A stretch of DNA of 64,000 bases from a bacterium (lineage in GTDB: Bacteria; UBP6; UBA1177), in the NCBI GenBank assembly GCA_017538365.1, contig JAFYIZ010000035.1:1-64000 (forward strand), in the 5' to 3' direction. The number at the start of each line of letters is the position of its first letter. Positions within the stretch are counted from its first letter, which is position 1. The notes beneath the pieces are model-generated. The model was given only the letters and a program-made list of their open reading frames with translations, was not told the DNA's origin and made no database searches. A program made the position numbers and the translations under genes. Below, in pieces: positions 9,480 to 22,000 of this stretch.

Positions 9480-10658
9480 TCAAACGGTTTCTTTGTCTGT
9501 CAACCCCTGTTCAATCTCTTCAATTGTCGGTATCGTGCCTTCAACTTTTCCCGGGTAGATTTTGGCAAGTTCAAATTCAGATATTCCCAAAGGCTGGCTG
9601 CTTGACTCAAGGGAATATTGTGCGACCAGATTGTCTTTCTGCTTGCAGACTAAAAGCCCGATTGTAGGATTGTCGCGCCCCTCTTTTCGCAGAATATGAT
9701 TGCAGGAAACAACATAGCCTCCAAGCTGTCCTACATCAGCAAAATCAAATTCTCCGATTTTTACTTCAACCACCACATAACAGGAAAGATTGAGGTTGTA
9801 GAATAACAAATCTATGAATTTTTCTTTTTCACCTATCTGCAAACGGTATTCCTTGCCGACATAGGCAAAACCTGTTCCGAGTTCAAGCAGAAACTGCGTT
9901 ATATTGTCGAGCAGTGCATCCTTTAATTTTCGTTCGTTGTGTTTTGGCGTAATTCCGGTAAAGGCAAAATTATATGGATCTTTGGTAAGCTCCTGAGCCA
10001 ACCCGCTTGTTTCTTCAGGAAGAGTTTCTTTGAAGTTCGTTAAAGCCTTTCCTTGACGCTCATAAAGGTCTGTTCCGATAAAATTGAGCATCGTGTCTCG
10101 GCTCCAGCCGTTTAATATTGTCTGGTGAACGAAAAAGAGTGCTTTCCTTGGTTCAAATTTGAATTTATCAATCAAAATTGTGTGATGGCCCCACGGAATA
10201 GAAAAAATATCTCCGGCGATTCGCTCAGCAACTTGCTGAGTAAATTTCAAATTATCTAATTGCTCAACAACTTGTTGAGTAATTGCCTTGTTGTCTAATT
10301 GCTCCACAACTTGTGGAGTAATTGTTTTATCTGATTGCTCCTCAACTTGGGGAGCAATTTCCAAATACGACTGATAAAGCAGAAAAAAATTTTTCATATA
10401 CAAAAGATTGGTCTGAGAAAAGCAGGTGGCATCCGGGTTTTGAGCTTTTAAATCCATACTCAAATTTTTCATAAAACCGCTTCCCCATTTGCTTTCCGCT
10501 TTCTTGGTCACGATGTCTTTTCCCAAGCTGTAGTAAAACCGCAGCATTTCATCGTTTACCTTGAGTGCCGCTTTAATCTGACTTTTCCGGTAGCGGGAAG
10601 AAAGTTCCCTTATCCAGTTTTTATATTCCTTATCCAAAATGGTTATTGTTTTGCTCAT
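9480..10658 (-). CDS. YhcG/DUF1016-family PDDEXK nuclease, copy 1, with in-frame palindrome array
   Basis: 392 residues. Residues about 10-95 form the DUF1016 N-terminal helical domain, and about 265-370 the PDDEXK nuclease-like domain with FIDLLFYN and the E-V-K of VVVEVKIG. The family is widespread, often near mobile genes, and its function is not settled. Between the domains, residues about 102-145 are a 13-residue tandem repeat (TPQVVEQLDN-like), encoded by four palindromes at 10224-10354, just before IPWGHH (154-159). Related genes lie at 31470 and 32879. The gene is alone between convergent msrA and the toxin-antitoxin pair. The nuclease fold is recognised by motif only. Confidence 0.85.
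   Translation of the reverse strand: MSKTITILDKEYKNWIRELSSRYRKSQIKAALKVNDEMLRFYYSLGKDIVTKKAESKWGSGFMKNLSMDLKAQNPDATCFSQTNLLYMKNFFLLYQSYLEIAPQVEEQSDKTITPQVVEQLDNKAITQQVVEQLDNLKFTQQVAERIAGDIFSIPWGHHTILIDKFKFEPRKALFFVHQTILNGWSRDTMLNFIGTDLYERQGKALTNFKETLPEETSGLAQELTKDPYNFAFTGITPKHNERKLKDALLDNITQFLLELGTGFAYVGKEYRLQIGEKEKFIDLLFYNLNLSCYVVVEVKIGEFDFADVGQLGGYVVSCNHILRKEGRDNPTIGLLVCKQKDNLVAQYSLESSSQPLGISEFELAKIYPGKVEGTIPTIEEIEQGLTDKETV
10224..10358. repeat. Four tandem in-frame palindromes with compensatory arm changes
   Basis: The units start at 10224, 10263, 10302 and 10338 (spacing 39, 39 and 36). Each reads CTC-NN-CAACTTG-NN-GAG, and NN changes in matching pairs: AG/CT, AA/TT, CA/TG and CT/GG (the last with one wobble). 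Flanking bases also tend to mirror as AATTG/TAATT. Confidence 0.9.
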
Positions 10659-11035
10659 CTATTTTTTCAACCCCCGAAAAGTCACTTAAAAAATCATCGA
10701 TGCAAATACCAAATATTTATATTACTAAAGAACCAAGCGAATCTCAAATATTGTAATAAAAATTTCACAAAATAAAAGTAAAAATATTTGCAAAAATAAT
10801 ATTGTACGGACCTTGAGCTTTTCTATATTTTTCAAATATCAGCAAGAAAAATTTTTCTAACAATTATGACTTGTCGGAGCGCTGGTGGCTTAGATAAGAG
10901 AAAAATCCGCTGAATCATCTGACAGAAAAGATTAAAATTTAACGGGGTATTTTTTTACTTTTTTGCAATTTTTACCCCGTTGAACGGCGAAATTATTCCG
11001 GTAAAAAGCGTTTGGTGAACATGACAATGTTTGGA
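10659..11035. other. AT-rich gap between nuclease copy 1 and the toxin-antitoxin pair
   Basis: No coding frame is supported. It holds an AT-rich stretch (10700-10860) that probably includes the nuclease promoter, a TGTCGGAGCGC repeat fragment at 10872-10890, and an inverted repeat AACGGGGTA (10941-10949) / TACCCCGTT (10973-10981) with a 23-base loop downstream of the toxin gene. Confidence 0.6.
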
Positions 11036-11314
11036 TTATTTCCCGAAAAGGTCTGAATGAGTGCCTGTGGCGGTGGCGGAAAGAACCAGTTTGTCTTCAA
11101 TAATCCGGTACATTAGAAGCCAGTCGTTTTCTATGTGACATTCCCTGAAGTCTTTGAGATTGCCTGTAAGCTGATGATCTCTATTTTCGTCCGGCAACTG
11201 AACGCCTGTTGAGAGCAGATTGAGAATATGAACGAGTTTGGACATATCTTTTCCGCGCTTCTGCATCAATTTTGCATCGCGTTTCATTCGGCTTGTGTAG
11301 ACAATGCTGTACAA
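11036..11314 (-). CDS. YafQ/RelE-family mRNA interferase toxin
   Basis: 92 residues, the usual toxin length. Conserved features are RDHQLTGN, RECHIENDWLLMY and the C-terminal THSDLF, which hold the catalytic His and Asp residues of YafQ-type ribosome-dependent endoribonucleases. The start is a TTG, supported by GGAGG seven bases upstream inside the end of the antitoxin gene and by the family's MYSIVYTS-type N-terminus. It begins two bases after the antitoxin stop, so the pair is co-transcribed and probably translationally coupled. Confidence 0.88.
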   Translation of the reverse strand: MYSIVYTSRMKRDAKLMQKRGKDMSKLVHILNLLSTGVQLPDENRDHQLTGNLKDFRECHIENDWLLMYRIIEDKLVLSATATGTHSDLFGK

Positions 11315-11316
11315 TT

Positions 11317-11526
11317 TTAGTCCTCCAGCATTGAAGAAACGGCTTCTTCCGCGGAATTGAACGGCCCGTAAAGATTTGTCATGTTGAGAGAGTCTGAAAC
11401 AGCCTTTTCAAGTGACAAATCATTTTCCTCGTTTTCCTTTATCAGGTTGGCAAGGTATGCGAGAAGATTTAACTGCTCTATCCTTGAGAGTCTTGCTGTT
11501 TCTTTGACAATTGCTTCATAACTCAT
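11317..11526 (-). CDS. Antitoxin of the YafQ-type pair
   Basis: 69 residues directly upstream of the toxin. The C-terminal YGPFNSAEEAVSSML is the GPF-x-S-AEEA ending seen in small antitoxins paired with YafQ/RelE toxins. The N-terminal helices presumably dimerise; I do not see a clear ribbon-helix-helix motif, so DNA-binding type is uncertain. GGAGGT supports the ATG. It should neutralise the toxin and autorepress the operon, as known for such pairs. Confidence 0.75.
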   Translation of the reverse strand: MSYEAIVKETARLSRIEQLNLLAYLANLIKENEENDLSLEKAVSDSLNMTNLYGPFNSAEEAVSSMLED

Positions 11527-11599
11527 GGTTTTACCTCCGTTATAAACAAAGCCGTAAATTATAAATTGCGGATTGAAAATTGCAATAGATTATTGAAAA

Positions 11600-11717
11600 A
11601 ATAAAAGATTTGAGGGTGTCCGGAAGCCACTCAACACCGGATTAAGTTCCCCCGACCGCCGTCCGTCGGCTCGCAAATTGCGCAGCACTTCACATCCTCG
11701 GGCTAAATTCTTTTATT
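11600..11717. repeat. Folded repeat element, copy 1
   Basis: Nested pairings: AATAAAAGA (11600-11608) with TCTTTTATT (11709-11717), GAGGGTG (11612-11618) with CATCCTC (11693-11699), TCCGG (11619-11623) with CCGGA (11637-11641), and CCGAC (11652-11656) with GTCGG (11665-11669). It shares GGATTAAGT and GGCTAAA-type blocks with copy 2. Family not recognised. Confidence 0.75.
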
Positions 11718-11830
11718 AAAAGAACTGAGGCTGTCCGGGAGCCGCATACCACCCGGATTAAGTCCCCACGCTGTACGCTAAGCAACGGGGTGCTGCACCG
11801 CTTCGACAATTCTCAGCCTCGCGCTAAAAA
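11718..11830. repeat. Folded repeat element, copy 2
   Basis: Same layout as copy 1 with compensatory changes: GAGGCTG (11727-11733) pairs exactly with CAGCCTC (11814-11820), TCCGGG (11734-11739) with CCCGGA (11752-11757), and CCCC (11764-11767) with GGGG (11787-11790). It ends in CGCGCTAAA. It lies about 140 bases before the RlaP start and could be a structured RNA, a leader, or a mobile inverted-repeat element. Confidence 0.75.
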
Positions 11831-11969
11831 CGCAGTAATGTTACAGACTTTTTGTGATTTGTCAAGCCAAAATTTTTTCGTGTCTACTCGAGAGCTGACA
11901 CAAACCAGTTTTTTTGCAAAAACCGCCGTTGTATGTAAAATCTGCCGTTTTATTTTTCAGGAGTATAAA

Positions 11970-12731
11970 ATGCCGACCATTGAAGAAACGATCAGACAAA
12001 AACTTTCGGAAGTCGAAGAGAAACACAATGTGAAGATAATTTATGCCTGCGAAAGCGGCAGCCGCGCGTGGGGTTTTGCTTCGCCGGACAGCGATTACGA
12101 TGTGCGTTTCGTCTATGTCAGGGATGTCCGAGACTATCTGAAACTTGAAGGAATCCGCGATGTTATCGAATATGAGCTGAATGACATTTACGACATCAAC
12201 GGCTGGGATATCAAAAAGCTGCTTCTGCTTCTTGCAAAATCGAATCCGGTGATTTTTGAGTGGGCCGATTCGCCGGTGGTTTACCGCACGACTGGAGATT
12301 GGAAGCGGGTGCGAAGCATTATGCCAGAATATTTTTCGGAAAAACGGATGCTTTACCACTATATTTCGATTGCAAAGAACACTCTTCGTGCCTATTTCAA
12401 AGAGGACAGCGTCATCCTCAAAAAATATCTTTATGTTCTGCGTCCGATCTTTGCATGCCGCTGGATTCTTGAGAAAAAAAGCCCGCCGCCGACACTTTTT
12501 TCAAAACTTTACGCCGATTCTCTTCCGGTTGAGATCGAATCCGATTTCATGTGGCTTTTGGAAGCGAAAAAGCACAATCTCGAAAAAACCGAAGGACCTC
12601 ACATCAAAACTCTTGACGATTTCATTCAGCAAAATATAGCCAAAATCGAAGAAATCCTGCAGACCAAAGAGGAAAATTATCCGTCAAATTGGGATAGCCT
12701 CAACAAAGTTTTTCTGGAAAATCTTCTGTAG
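11970..12731 (+). CDS. RlaP-type (YcgL-like) nucleotidyltransferase
   Basis: 253 residues from the ATG at 11970, which has CAGGAG upstream. A frame-open extension to 11790 runs through the repeat element and is unlikely to be translated. The polymerase-beta nucleotidyltransferase core is clear: GSRAWGFASPDSDYDVRF holds the GS motif (30-31) and the D-x-D metal ligands (42/44). The family (Pfam RlaP) is named for its association with RNA ligases in predicted RNA repair. An RNA ligase gene is in this window at 60947. Reaction and substrate are unknown. Two folded elements sit immediately upstream. Confidence 0.85.
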   Translation: MPTIEETIRQKLSEVEEKHNVKIIYACESGSRAWGFASPDSDYDVRFVYVRDVRDYLKLEGIRDVIEYELNDIYDINGWDIKKLLLLLAKSNPVIFEWADSPVVYRTTGDWKRVRSIMPEYFSEKRMLYHYISIAKNTLRAYFKEDSVILKKYLYVLRPIFACRWILEKKSPPPTLFSKLYADSLPVEIESDFMWLLEAKKHNLEKTEGPHIKTLDDFIQQNIAKIEEILQTKEENYPSNWDSLNKVFLENLL

Positions 12732-12774
12732 CATAAAAACTTTTTCAAAAGATCCGTCTAGCTCCATTTTTATC

Positions 12775-12802
12775 TTGTCGTTTCTCTATTTTTTTGTATA
12801 TT
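12775..12802 (+). promoter_or_regulatory. Candidate promoter for tkt
   Basis: TTGTCG (12775-12780), a 16-base spacer and TATATT (12797-12802), 34 bases before the ATG at 12836. It overlaps an upstream in-frame ATG at 12794, which argues against that start. Confidence 0.6.
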
Positions 12803-12835
12803 CAGCCGATTTATGAACTTTTTGTGGAGTTGAAA

Positions 12836-14830
12836 ATGGCTTTTCCCGATAAAATTTCTGAAAAAAGTGTAAATACTGTCCGTGTTCTGTCGGCAGACAT
12901 GATACAGAAGGCTAATTCGGGCCATCCGGGTCTTCCGATGGGTGCGGCGCCTACCGCTTACACGCTTTGGAAGAGGCATCTGAAGGTCGCTCCGACAGAG
13001 CCCGAGTGGATAAACAGAGACCGTTTCGTCCTTTCTGCAGGTCACGGCAGCGCGCTTCTCTATTCGATGCTCCATCTTGCGGGCTACAAACTTTCGATGG
13101 ATGATCTGAAAAATTTCAGGCAGTGGAAAAGCAAAACTCCGGGTCACCCCGAATTCGGCGTAACTCCAGGCGTTGACGCTTCGACAGGTCCGCTCGGTCA
13201 GGGTGTTGCGAACGCAGTCGGCATGGCTATCGCTGAAAAAATGCTTGCCGCGCGCTTCAATAAGCCCGGTTTCGATATCATCGACCACTACACTTACGCG
13301 CTTTTGGGTGACGGCTGCATGATGGAAGGAATTGCTTCCGAAGCCGCGTCTCTCGCGGGGCACCTCAAACTCGGAAAGCTCATTCTGCTCTACGATTCAA
13401 ACGATATTTCGCTCGACGGCCCCACCTCGATAACTTTCACCGAGGACGTTAAAAAACGCTTTGAAAGCTACGGTTTTCAGGTCATCACCGTTGCAGACGG
13501 CGACAGCGACCTCAAATCGATCGACCGCGCTATCGCAAAGGCAAAAAAAGAACTCTCGAAACCTACACTTATCATCGTAAAAACGACTATCGGATTCGGT
13601 TCTCCCAACAAGGCGGGAAGCTCTTCTTCGCACGGTTCACCGCTTGGTGCAGAGGAACTTGCGGCGGTAAAAAAAGGTTTCGGAATGAATCCCGAAAAAT
13701 TTTTCTTTGTCGACGATGATGTCAAAAAGGATTTTGCTTCGATAAAACGTGCCGGAAAACGTGCCGTAAACACATGGATTGCCCTTTTTGCAGGATACGC
13801 TGAAAAATATCCGCAGGAAGCGGCTATGTTTAAAGATATGCAGGAACTCAAGGTTGAAAATTTAGACAGCATCCTTCCCAAATTCGAAGCCGGAACGAAA
13901 ATGGCGACCCGTGCTGCCGACGGAAAAGTTCTTGCGGCTCTCGGCAAGGCGGTTCCGTGGCTCGTAGGCGGTGATGCCGACCTCAGTTGCTCGACAAAAA
14001 CGACGATCTCTGGCGAAAAATGGATCTCGGCTGACGATTTTTCGGGCAAAAACATCCACTTCGGAGTCCGTGAACACGCGATGGGAGCTATCGCAAACGG
14101 CATTTTCTACCACGGAATGCTCAAACCCTACACCGGAACATTCTTCTCGTTCGTTGACTATATGCGCCCGCCGATAAGGCTTGCCGCTCTCGCAAAACTC
14201 GGCTCGATATTCCTTTTCACGCACGATTCTCTTGCAGTAGGCGAGGACGGCCCGACTCACCAGCCCGTTGAACAGCTTGCGTCTATCCGCTGCATTCCCG
14301 GGCTTGAAGTATGGCGTCCGGCTGATGCAAACGAAGTTTCAGTCGCATGGAAACACATCCTTGAAAACAAAAACCAGCCCGTCGCACTCATTATGACCCG
14401 TCAGGATGTTCCCGTCATCGATAGAACAAGATACGCCGCAGCCGAAAACGCACTCAAAGGTGCTTACGCAATACTTGAAGAAGCGGCTCCCGAACTCATT
14501 CTCATCGCCACAGGTTCCGAAGTCCACATCGCGCTTGAGGCTGCCGAAACTCTTAAAAAAGAGGGAAAAAAGGTCAGAGTCGTCAACATGGTTTCACGTG
14601 AAACATTCGAGAAACAGCCTGAAAAATACAGGGAATCGGTGCTTCCGAAATCTGTTAAAAACTGCATCGTAATAGAAGCCGGAACAAGTTTCGGCTGGGA
14701 AAAATATGCAGGCGACAAAGGAAAAATAATCGCAGTCGACACATTCGGCACATCGGCTCCGGGAAGCCTGGTCATGGAAAAATACGGCTTCACCGCTGAA
14801 AATATCGTAAAAGCGGCAAAATCCAAGTAA
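12836..14830 (+). CDS. tkt: Transketolase
   Basis: 664 residues from the ATG at 12836 (GGAG upstream). It transfers two-carbon ketol units between sugar phosphates in the pentose phosphate pathway, with thiamine diphosphate. Visible landmarks are the N-terminal [21 protein letters not shown], the TPP/metal motif GDGCMMEG...N, the [10 protein letters not shown] segment and the C-terminal domain with ATGSE. Full length for the family. A parS-like site lies inside at 14590-14605. It converges with galE across a hairpin. Confidence 0.97.
   Translation: MAFPDKISEKSVNTVRVLSADMIQKANSGHPGLPMGAAPTAYTLWKRHLKVAPTEPEWINRDRFVLSAGHGSALLYSMLHLAGYKLSMDDLKNFRQWKSKTPGHPEFGVTPGVDASTGPLGQGVANAVGMAIAEKMLAARFNKPGFDIIDHYTYALLGDGCMMEGIASEAASLAGHLKLGKLILLYDSNDISLDGPTSITFTEDVKKRFESYGFQVITVADGDSDLKSIDRAIAKAKKELSKPTLIIVKTTIGFGSPNKAGSSSSHGSPLGAEELAAVKKGFGMNPEKFFFVDDDVKKDFASIKRAGKRAVNTWIALFAGYAEKYPQEAAMFKDMQELKVENLDSILPKFEAGTKMATRAADGKVLAALGKAVPWLVGGDADLSCSTKTTISGEKWISADDFSGKNIHFGVREHAMGAIANGIFYHGMLKPYTGTFFSFVDYMRPPIRLAALAKLGSIFLFTHDSLAVGEDGPTHQPVEQLASIRCIPGLEVWRPADANEVSVAWKHILENKNQPVALIMTRQDVPVIDRTRYAAAENALKGAYAILEEAAPELILIATGSEVHIALEAAETLKKEGKKVRVVNMVSRETFEKQPEKYRESVLPKSVKNCIVIEAGTSFGWEKYAGDKGKIIAVDTFGTSAPGSLVMEKYGFTAENIVKAAKSK
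14590..14605. promoter_or_regulatory. parS-like ParB site inside tkt
   Basis: GGTTTCACGTGAAACA matches the parS consensus at 15 of 16 positions; only the first base differs. Confidence 0.6.
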
Positions 14831-14852
14831 TTAAAATTATTCAACAATTGTA

Positions 14853-14878
14853 GAGACGCGGCCTGACACGTCTCGTTT

Positions 14879-14881
<3 letters not shown>
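14853..14881 (+). terminator. Hairpin between tkt and galE, part of a GTAGAGACG repeat
   Basis: GAGACG (14853-14858) pairs with CGTCTC (14869-14874), followed by GTTTTT. The same GTAGAGACG...CGTCTC element occurs at 32716-32740, so this terminator-like hairpin belongs to a dispersed repeat. Confidence 0.55.
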
Positions 14882-17559
<2,678 letters not shown>

Positions 17560-18396
17560 TTAATTTCCTCTTTCCGAAATCTCTTCTTCCTTAACTTTGA
17601 AAATGAGATATAAGCCTAATAAAAACAGAATAATTTCCATGATTTGTCCCATTGTGATGAAGTTGAAGACCAAAGGTTCTTCGCGGGAAAGTTCTATAAA
17701 GAAATTGAAGAATCCGTAACCTGAAAGTACCGTTCCTGCGATGATGTTCTTTTTTACTTTGAACTTATTCATCAGAACAACACCGATAAAAAGCATAAAC
17801 ATCGAAAAAATGATGTAAAGCTGCGTCGGATGGACGGGCAGCGATTCAACATAGCGCGACGGAAGCAGTGATTTGGCATAGTGCTGCTTTGACGCGAGGC
17901 TTGCCGGCGGGTATTTTATCGCAAAAGCGCCTTCATAAAGTTTGCCGAAGCAGCACCCTTTGAGGAAGCAGTTTATTCTGGTGAGCGCTGCAAAAAGCGG
18001 AAACGGCCAGAGTATCGCAAAAGTGAGTTTTTTAGCATCTTTCAAAGCAAACAAAAGAACGATTGAGAGAATAAGTATGCCGCCTGTTATCGAAAAACCT
18101 CTGAATGCGACCAGCAACACCGTTTTCAGCATTGCAAAACTGTTTATTTTCTGAATCAGTTTTCCTGCAGACGACAAAAACGGAAACAGATTTCCAGAAA
18201 CTATGATGATCAAAAGCGGGGATATTGCTGCTCCGAGTAATGAGAAAAGGCCGATTTTGATCAAAATTTTCACGTTCTTTTTGATGCCGATCTCTTTTTT
18301 TACCAATAAAAACCAGATTAAAACATCGATAAAAAAAAGAACGGGGGTGATATACCCTGCAATGTCTATCACTCCCGAAGAAAGCCAGTTCAACAT
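17560..18396 (-). CDS. Prolipoprotein diacylglyceryl transferase-like membrane protein
   Basis: 278 residues with about seven hydrophobic segments. The segment RINCFLKGCCFGK and the later VHPTQLY plus a GYGFFNFFIELSREEP segment match the Lgt family, which attaches diacylglycerol to the lipobox Cys. The classic GRxGNFxNxE signature is replaced by a Cys-rich R-x-N-C-F-x-x-G-C-C version found in divergent Lgt relatives, so it may be the true Lgt of this lineage or a paralogue with another acceptor. GAGG precedes the ATG. First gene of lgt-pgi-galE. Confidence 0.75.
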   Translation of the reverse strand: MLNWLSSGVIDIAGYITPVLFFIDVLIWFLLVKKEIGIKKNVKILIKIGLFSLLGAAISPLLIIIVSGNLFPFLSSAGKLIQKINSFAMLKTVLLVAFRGFSITGGILILSIVLLFALKDAKKLTFAILWPFPLFAALTRINCFLKGCCFGKLYEGAFAIKYPPASLASKQHYAKSLLPSRYVESLPVHPTQLYIIFSMFMLFIGVVLMNKFKVKKNIIAGTVLSGYGFFNFFIELSREEPLVFNFITMGQIMEIILFLLGLYLIFKVKEEEISERGN

Positions 18397-18432
18397 GTGC
18401 GACCTCTATTTTGGTATGCTTTAGGTCGGGAT

Positions 18433-18918
18433 TTATCTGACGCAGAAAACGTTGTAAGGAACATTCATTTTTGCCTCGGAAATTCTTGTGTTGTTGAGGC
18501 TGATTACCCAGTAGTGGTCAGTGTCGGGTCTCTGCGATGAAGACCAGAACCATCCTTTGCCGCCGAGAGTAGTGCGTCCTTTGCGGCAGCCGCGGCAATC
18601 CTGTTTGTTGTAGCTGTCCATAGTGAGTTTGCCGTTCTTTTCGCTGATTTCGCATTTTCCGCCGGTTGCCGTTTCGGGGCATTTTTCAACTATTGAGCGC
18701 CAGTCGTCGATGGTTGGCAGTCTCCAGTCTTTGTGACCGTCTTCCTCAAGGTTGGCGCAGTATTCGTTGGCAGCGGCCCATGTTGAATAAAATCTCGGTT
18801 TTTTTGACCACTGCAGAGTTTTCTGTGCTGCCGGTTTCTGTGCCGGAGCAGTAGTTTCAGCCGAAATAAAAACAAAACCAAAAACTAAAACCATCAGCAA
18901 CAACGCGATTTTTTTCAT
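18433..18918 (-). CDS. Secreted DUF1566 (Lcl C-terminal-like) protein
   Basis: 161 residues. A signal peptide (about residues 1-20, ending ISAET) is followed by a short Pro/Ala linker and one DUF1566 domain with the family hallmarks WRLPTIDDWRSI and FWSSSQ...YW. Such domains occur in extracellular and adhesin-like proteins; the function is undefined. Paired cysteines (CEIS, CRGC) suggest disulfides. It lies upstream of the lgt-like gene with a 36-base gap. Confidence 0.75.
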   Translation of the reverse strand: MKKIALLLMVLVFGFVFISAETTAPAQKPAAQKTLQWSKKPRFYSTWAAANEYCANLEEDGHKDWRLPTIDDWRSIVEKCPETATGGKCEISEKNGKLTMDSYNKQDCRGCRKGRTTLGGKGWFWSSSQRPDTDHYWVISLNNTRISEAKMNVPYNVFCVR

Positions 18919-19067
18919 TTTTTCACCTCAAAAAATAAGTTTCTGTCAAAATGTAAACAACAAAAAAGCAATGAATTATAGTAATTTAAAGAAAAATAAA
19001 CAGAAAAAAGGAAACTCTTTCTCAGGAAGTTCTTTTTTAATTGAAAACTTGATGTAATTCCCGAAAA

Positions 19068-22000
19068 TCATTTCTTTTCCGTCAGCTTTTCATACATCTT
19101 GAAAAGCTCGGCAACGATTTCAGATTCACTCATTTTCGGATTGAAGCCGTAAGCCTGCATAACCGCCTTGTCGTTTTCGCGGTGAGCTTTTAAAAGCTCT
19201 GGATATAGATATTGGTGTTCGCCATAGAGTTGAGCCAATGTTGTACCTTCATACTTTGCACGGGCGTCAAGAATTGCTTGTGCTGTCTTTTCAATTTGCT
19301 CTTTCTGCTTGTCGGTTGCATTGCACCACGGGAATGTATTGTAGACCATTGCACTAGAATACTGATAATCGCTCTTCAGGCGACCTGAAACAACACGCAT
19401 CCAAGCCATGTGAATACTAGACATCAACACTCCGAAGTGAAACAACGTTGCATCGGGAACAATTAGCATTTTATTACTTGCTATTGTGTTTTCATCAAGA
19501 AAGCCTATTGGAATATATTTTCTTCGCTCTGATGAAACTTCTGGAACACATAAACACGAACCTTTTTTCTGAGGTGTGGAAAAGAACTTCCAAGGCGTCA
19601 AAGCAGATTTTCTAGTAGGTTCAGCAGAACTCTTTTCTCTGAATGCCTTTATTGCATCAAGTCTTCGCATAATCTCTTTGTTTTTTGAAAACTCCGCAGG
19701 ATTAACATCTTTTAGCCACAAACAATAACGCACTTCATCATTGTTCAAAAAGTCTTTTGCTCCAACATAATGATGAAGCAAATGGGCTTCTTTCGGATAT
19801 TTTGAAACAAAATCATTGTATTCAGCTTCCGAAAAGATAAAGTTTCCGTCATCTGTTGGTTTATTTCCCAAAGTCATTTTGGGAATGTCGCAAAGGGGAG
19901 TTCCTCCGTGGCTTTCAATCAATACATTAGGCGCGTCTATCAGGTAAGGATTGATGTTACGCGCTTGTTCAACGGAACCGTCTGCGTTGTAAATATATTT
20001 GTTGACTGTTGATTCTTCTTTTTGTTTGAAATGGTACGAAAATCCTATAACCACACAGTGAACAGCCGCTTTGTCGCTGCTTTCACTATCCCATTTGAAA
20101 GTTTTATATGCAAAATCAATGCTTATGCCTTTTTTCAATATGCCATTCCACAAAGGAAAGACCTGCTCGCCTTGAGTGATTGAGTTTGTGGAAACGAACG
20201 CAGCTTTTGTATTCTTGTCAACTATAAGTTCTGTTGCTTTGTGATACCACGCTCCGACATAATCAATGCTGTTTGAAAGATGAATTTTGCCAAAAATACC
20301 TGTTGCATCTTTCTTTTGCTCTGCGCTCATCATTGAAGCACCCACAAACGGCGGATTCCCCATGATGTAGTCATAGTGATTTTCCGTTCGTTTCTGCTGC
20401 GGTTTTCCGACATTTATCTCATTTGTGACGAGATTTATTTCGTCATATTCGAATCCGTGTTCTTTATCGGAAAAGGTGTCTGAAGCACAGTATTCAGGTG
20501 CTGCCTCCCTGACCACCATAGAAGGATAAACTAGATTGGTTCTTTTTGCCTTTATTGTCGGAATTTCAGCTTCTTCGTGCAAGTATCTCCAGTCCATACG
20601 GAGAGCGTTGCCTTCAACAATAGTTGCACTTGTGGAAAGCGGCAGAAAATCAAGATTCTGTTCAACGATTTCTTCGGTTTCCTTCATCATCTGACTTTCG
20701 GCAATCCAAAGCGCAGTTTTGGCAACTGTTACCGCGAAATCGTTGATTTCAATGCCGTAAAACTGCGATATTCTGACTTTTATCGGTGAAAAATCCTCAC
20801 TTGAAAGAAGCATCTGAGAGCCGTGAATAACTTTCAGACATTCGTTTTCCAAGCGTCTCAGTGAAATATAGGTTTCCGTCAGAAAGTTGCCGCTGCCGCA
20901 GGCGGGATCAAGGAATTTCAATGAGGCTAATTTATTGCGGAACTGCTCAAGACGATTTTTTGTTTTCGCCGTCATGTTGAACGAATGTGAAACATCTCTT
21001 TGAGATTCAACGCTTCGCTCAGAATGCCGCGTTCCGACAATTTTAGCAAATTCCACTTTCAGATCATCCAGAAACAGAGGGTCAATGACTTTATGAATGT
21101 TTTCAATCGAAGTGTAGTGCATTCCGCCCTTGCGCCGTGTTTCCGGATTCAAAGTCGATTCAAAAACAGCTCCGAAAATCGTGGGTGAAATCTCCGACCA
21201 GTCGAAAGGAGCACAGTGATTTACGATAACATCAACGATTTCTTTAGTAAAATTAGGAATTTCTATATTGTCATCGGCAAAAAGTCCGCCGTTCGTGTAA
21301 GGAAATGAATTGATTTTTGTGTCATATTTGTCGCGGTTTTCAGGCTTTGTATTCAGAATTTTAAACAAGTCTTGAATACCGCGCCTAAGATTTTCTACCG
21401 AAAACGATTTTATATAGTCTTCAAAAGCTGTCCGCGTTTCGAAAAGCCCTGCATCTTCGGCATAAAGGCAGAAAACTATGCGGACGCACAGGATATTCAA
21501 ACTTCTGAAACTGTTTTCATCAGGCTCGATATATTCTTTGAAAAGCGCGTCATAGAGTTTGCCGACAAGCTCTCCGGCCTTCAAAGAAATTTTCTCTTCA
21601 CGGCTGATATCGGCGTTTCTCTGATCGACCAAAAACTGTAATCTGGCAAAATCTTTATCCAAATCTTTCAGAAATATATGTTCGGGCTTGGCTTCGCGGT
21701 GATCCATGTCGTAAATGAAAAACTCTTTAAAGTTGCAGGTTACGATCCAGCGCGCAACTTCCGAATAATTCTGTTCTTTTCTGTATCTGTCAGCCTGCTG
21801 ATAAGGCGTAAGAAGAGTTCCGTCCGACTGTTTTGCAGGTTTCAGAAGATCGACATCAATGCTTTTCTGTTCAATCAGTACTTTTGTTGACGGAATGTAG
21901 GCATCGATAAAACTTGTGTGCCCGAGCTTGATCCTTTTCTCAAATTGAATCGAATCTTCAGGATTTGCAACACCGAAAACATCGCGTAAAAGTGATAGCC

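Noticed and set aside
10224-10358. CRISPR array
   Set aside because: The units are in-frame coding palindromes spaced 36-39 bases with no unique spacers of CRISPR size and no cas genes.
11600-11830. Integron attC pair or type III antitoxin repeats
   Set aside because: The GTTRRRY core of attC sites is lacking, and the unit is far longer than type III antitoxin repeats; no toxin of that type follows.
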